Assembly (NCBI GenBank): GCA_030427985.1
Contig: JAUIBH010000027.1
Span: forward strand, 1-41,957
DNA length: 41,957 nt
Reading direction: 5' to 3'
Source: Bacteroidia bacterium
GTDB lineage: Bacteria; Bacteroidota; Bacteroidia; Flavobacteriales; Flavobacteriaceae
This document shows, in pieces, positions 40,129-41,957 of this stretch. Position 1 is the first letter of the stretch, and every line of letters starts with the position of its first letter. The position numbers and the translations under genes are program-made. The notes beneath the pieces are model-generated. The model was not told the DNA's origin. It did not search any database and was given only the letters and a program-made list of their open reading frames with translations.

Positions 40129-41957
40129 ATGGGAAAGACTTTGGACAATGTATATAAGCATCAATCACTTGCCTACAAGTATTTTCTATATTTTATTTCC
40201 GTAGGGCTCATTGTATTCTTTTTTCCAAAGGGAGGAAAGTTCAAGTACGAATTTCAAAAAGGGAAGCCTTGGCAATATGAGAACCTTTATGCTCCTATTG
40301 ATTTTTCCATCAAAAAGACACAGGAAGAAATAGCCCAAGAGCAGCTTTCCCTTCGCAATAGAAAAACAGATTATTTTACTTTTGATGCTTCCACCGTGGC
40401 TAGTCTTAAGAGCAATGTGGAACAAGAACTCAAGAGGCTTTTTGAGTCGAATTCGTTTTCCCGTCAACAACAAAGGACCATTTCCAGTACTTCGGATGAG
40501 ATAATAGACAGCATTTATGAGTTTGGGGTATTTCAAGACCTGCCTACTTCAAGCGCCGTGGTTTTGGTAAGGAACAACGAAGCCATACCATTGGACCCCA
40601 ATGATTTTATGGATGTTCAGGAAGCCAAGGAACGGGTCAACAGTATTTTGGCCAATGGGAACTTTCAGGGGGGGGCAAGACTGGGAAATATTATTCAACG
40701 CAATATTAGGCCCAACCTAACTTTTGATGGTGCACTGACGGAAAGGGCATTGGAAGAAGAACTCTCTAAGATTTCATATACCAGGGGCGAAGTTTCCGAA
40801 GGAAGGTTGATCATAGCCAAAGGAGAAGTGGTCGAGGCTGAAAACTTCAAAATCCTCAATTCCTTAAAGGATGAATATGAATCCGAATTGTGGAGCGGCA
40901 ACAATTACTACTTTATCATGTTGGGGTACACAATTTTGGTGGCACTGGTATTGATCATGTTGTTCTTGTTCTTAAAGCGATATCGGAATGAAATTTTTAA
41001 AAACAACAACAAGGTCACATTCATCTTTTTCAATATTCTTCTTATGGTCTTGGCCACTACCTTGACTGTAAAACATTACGAAAGTTATGTGTATGTAGTA
41101 CCCCTATGCATCCTTCCCCTTGTATTGAAGAACTTTTTTGATGCCCGGTTAGGGTTGTTCGTTCATGTTTTAACCGTATTGATCCTTGGGTTTGTGGTGC
41201 CCAACAGTTTTGAATACATCTTTCTGCAGATCATAGCAGGTATTGTTACCATTTTAACGGCATCGGAACTTTACAAAAGGGCCAATCTCTTTATATCGGT
41301 GGGGCAGATTACCTTGATTTACATTATGGGTTATTTCGCTTTCCATGCCATCCATGAAGGAAATCTTGAGAATATTGAGTGGATACTTTTCGGGGTTTTT
41401 GTGATTAATGGGTTGTTGACCCTTTTTGCACAACCCTTGATATATATGTTTGAAAAGATTTTTGGTTTGGTATCCGATGTTTCCTTGTTGGAACTTTCCG
41501 ATACCAACTCCAAATTATTAAAAGAGCTTTCGGATAAGGCTCCTGGGACATTTCATCACTCATTGCAAGTGGCGAATCTAGCTGAAGCGGCCGCTAATGA
41601 GATTGGGGCAAATGCCATGTTGGTCAGGGTAGGGGCACTGTACCATGATGTTGGTAAAATGGAAAAGCCCACCTATTTTACTGAAAATCAAATTACCAAT
41701 GTAAATCCTCATGATGATCTTCCACCGCGGGAAAGTGCAAAAATCATTGTGGACCATGTCATAAAAGGAATTGAAATAGCCCGTAAGAACAATATTCCAG
41801 ATCGGATAATCGATTTTATCCGGACCCACCATGGTACAACTTTGGTATATTATTTTTTTAAAAAACAACAAGAACTGGAAGCTGATGTAGACCCAGCAGA
41901 TTTTAGATACCCAAGGCCCATTCCATTTTCCAAAGAGACGGCTATTTTAATGATGTC
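40129..41957 (+). CDS. pgpH: PgpH-type 7TM-HD cyclic-di-AMP phosphodiesterase, 3'-truncated by window edge
   Basis: Membrane protein with an extracellular 7TMR-HDED domain, a multi-helix membrane region and a cytoplasmic HD domain; family members hydrolyse c-di-AMP. A first helix (FLYFISVGLIVFFF) is at residues 18-31, the extracellular domain runs to about residue 260, hydrophobic helices fill about 263-455, and the HD domain starts with FHHSLQVANLAEAAA; the HD dyad is in GALYHDVGKM and a later His is in RTHHGTT. The frame is open at the right edge, so the C-terminus is missing. Divergent from the thiolase gene. The start choice follows the promoter box at 40103-40110. Confidence 0.9.
   Translation, partial: MGKTLDNVYKHQSLAYKYFLYFISVGLIVFFFPKGGKFKYEFQKGKPWQYENLYAPIDFSIKKTQEEIAQEQLSLRNRKTDYFTFDASTVASLKSNVEQELKRLFESNSFSRQQQRTISSTSDEIIDSIYEFGVFQDLPTSSAVVLVRNNEAIPLDPNDFMDVQEAKERVNSILANGNFQGGARLGNIIQRNIRPNLTFDGALTERALEEELSKISYTRGEVSEGRLIIAKGEVVEAENFKILNSLKDEYESELWSGNNYYFIMLGYTILVALVLIMLFLFLKRYRNEIFKNNNKVTFIFFNILLMVLATTLTVKHYESYVYVVPLCILPLVLKNFFDARLGLFVHVLTVLILGFVVPNSFEYIFLQIIAGIVTILTASELYKRANLFISVGQITLIYIMGYFAFHAIHEGNLENIEWILFGVFVINGLLTLFAQPLIYMFEKIFGLVSDVSLLELSDTNSKLLKELSDKAPGTFHHSLQVANLAEAAANEIGANAMLVRVGALYHDVGKMEKPTYFTENQITNVNPHDDLPPRESAKIIVDHVIKGIEIARKNNIPDRIIDFIRTHHGTTLVYYFFKKQQELEADVDPADFRYPRPIPFSKETAILMM

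Overview
The window looks like chromosomal core DNA of a marine Flavobacteriaceae member (Bacteroidota), probably close to Muricauda/Allomuricauda; the genus is an inference. The evidence is moderate AT-richness, little Shine-Dalgarno sequence, several Bacteroidetes-type promoters (TTG about 19 nt upstream of TAxxTTTG), a gamma/tau DnaX without the zinc module, DUF3822, a KdnB-like Kdo oxidase and ClpC. I see no prophage, transposase, CRISPR array, tRNA or rRNA. Genes are tightly packed, and the only long gene-free stretches are short regulatory intergenic regions.

Layout. 0-2.7 kb: pyrR (cut by the left edge), pyrB, a small STAS-like protein and rnz, nearly gapless. 2.8-7 kb: pdxH, then a sixA-like phosphohistidine phosphatase, ppk1 and a short ppx, which form a polyphosphate module. 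7-9.8 kb: miaE-like tRNA hydroxylase and dnaX on the minus strand, then the RNase P RNA gene (rnpB, +). 9.8-13.3 kb (minus): a Tat-signal enolase-superfamily sugar-acid dehydratase, rsmD, a DUF3822 protein and a two-helix membrane protein. 13.4-18.6 kb (plus): a RecD/PIF1-like helicase, a DUF4126 membrane protein, then kdsB, a HAD phosphatase, a kdnB-like oxidase and a PlsC-like acyltransferase, which form a lipopolysaccharide inner-core module. 18.7-22.6 kb (minus): an XRE regulator with a four-helix membrane protein and a clear candidate operator, yebC, pterin dehydratase, an RmlD-like reductase and gcvT. 22.7-24.3 kb: a secreted Xaa-Pro aminopeptidase. 24.3-29.2 kb (minus): thrC, thrB and thrA preceded by a 17-codon Thr-rich leader peptide. 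29.3-34 kb: nnrE/nnrD fusion, a second STAS-like protein and clpC. 34.2-38 kb: gyrA and a TPR protein. 38-40 kb (minus): an NlpC/P60-family protein lacking its catalytic Cys, and a thiolase. From 40.1 kb to the right edge: a PgpH-type 7TM-HD phosphodiesterase, truncated by the window.

Most of this is housekeeping. The items most worth following up are the thrABC leader peptide (apparently ribosome-mediated attenuation in a Bacteroidota genome), the NlpC/P60 protein with Gly in place of the nucleophile, the Kdo/Kdo8N module that has the oxidase but no adjacent transaminase, the XRE/membrane-protein pair with a 24-bp palindrome plus a third half-site, and the translational coupling of a phosphohistidine phosphatase to a kinase that works through phosphohistidine. 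I found no obviously novel multi-gene defence or mobile system.
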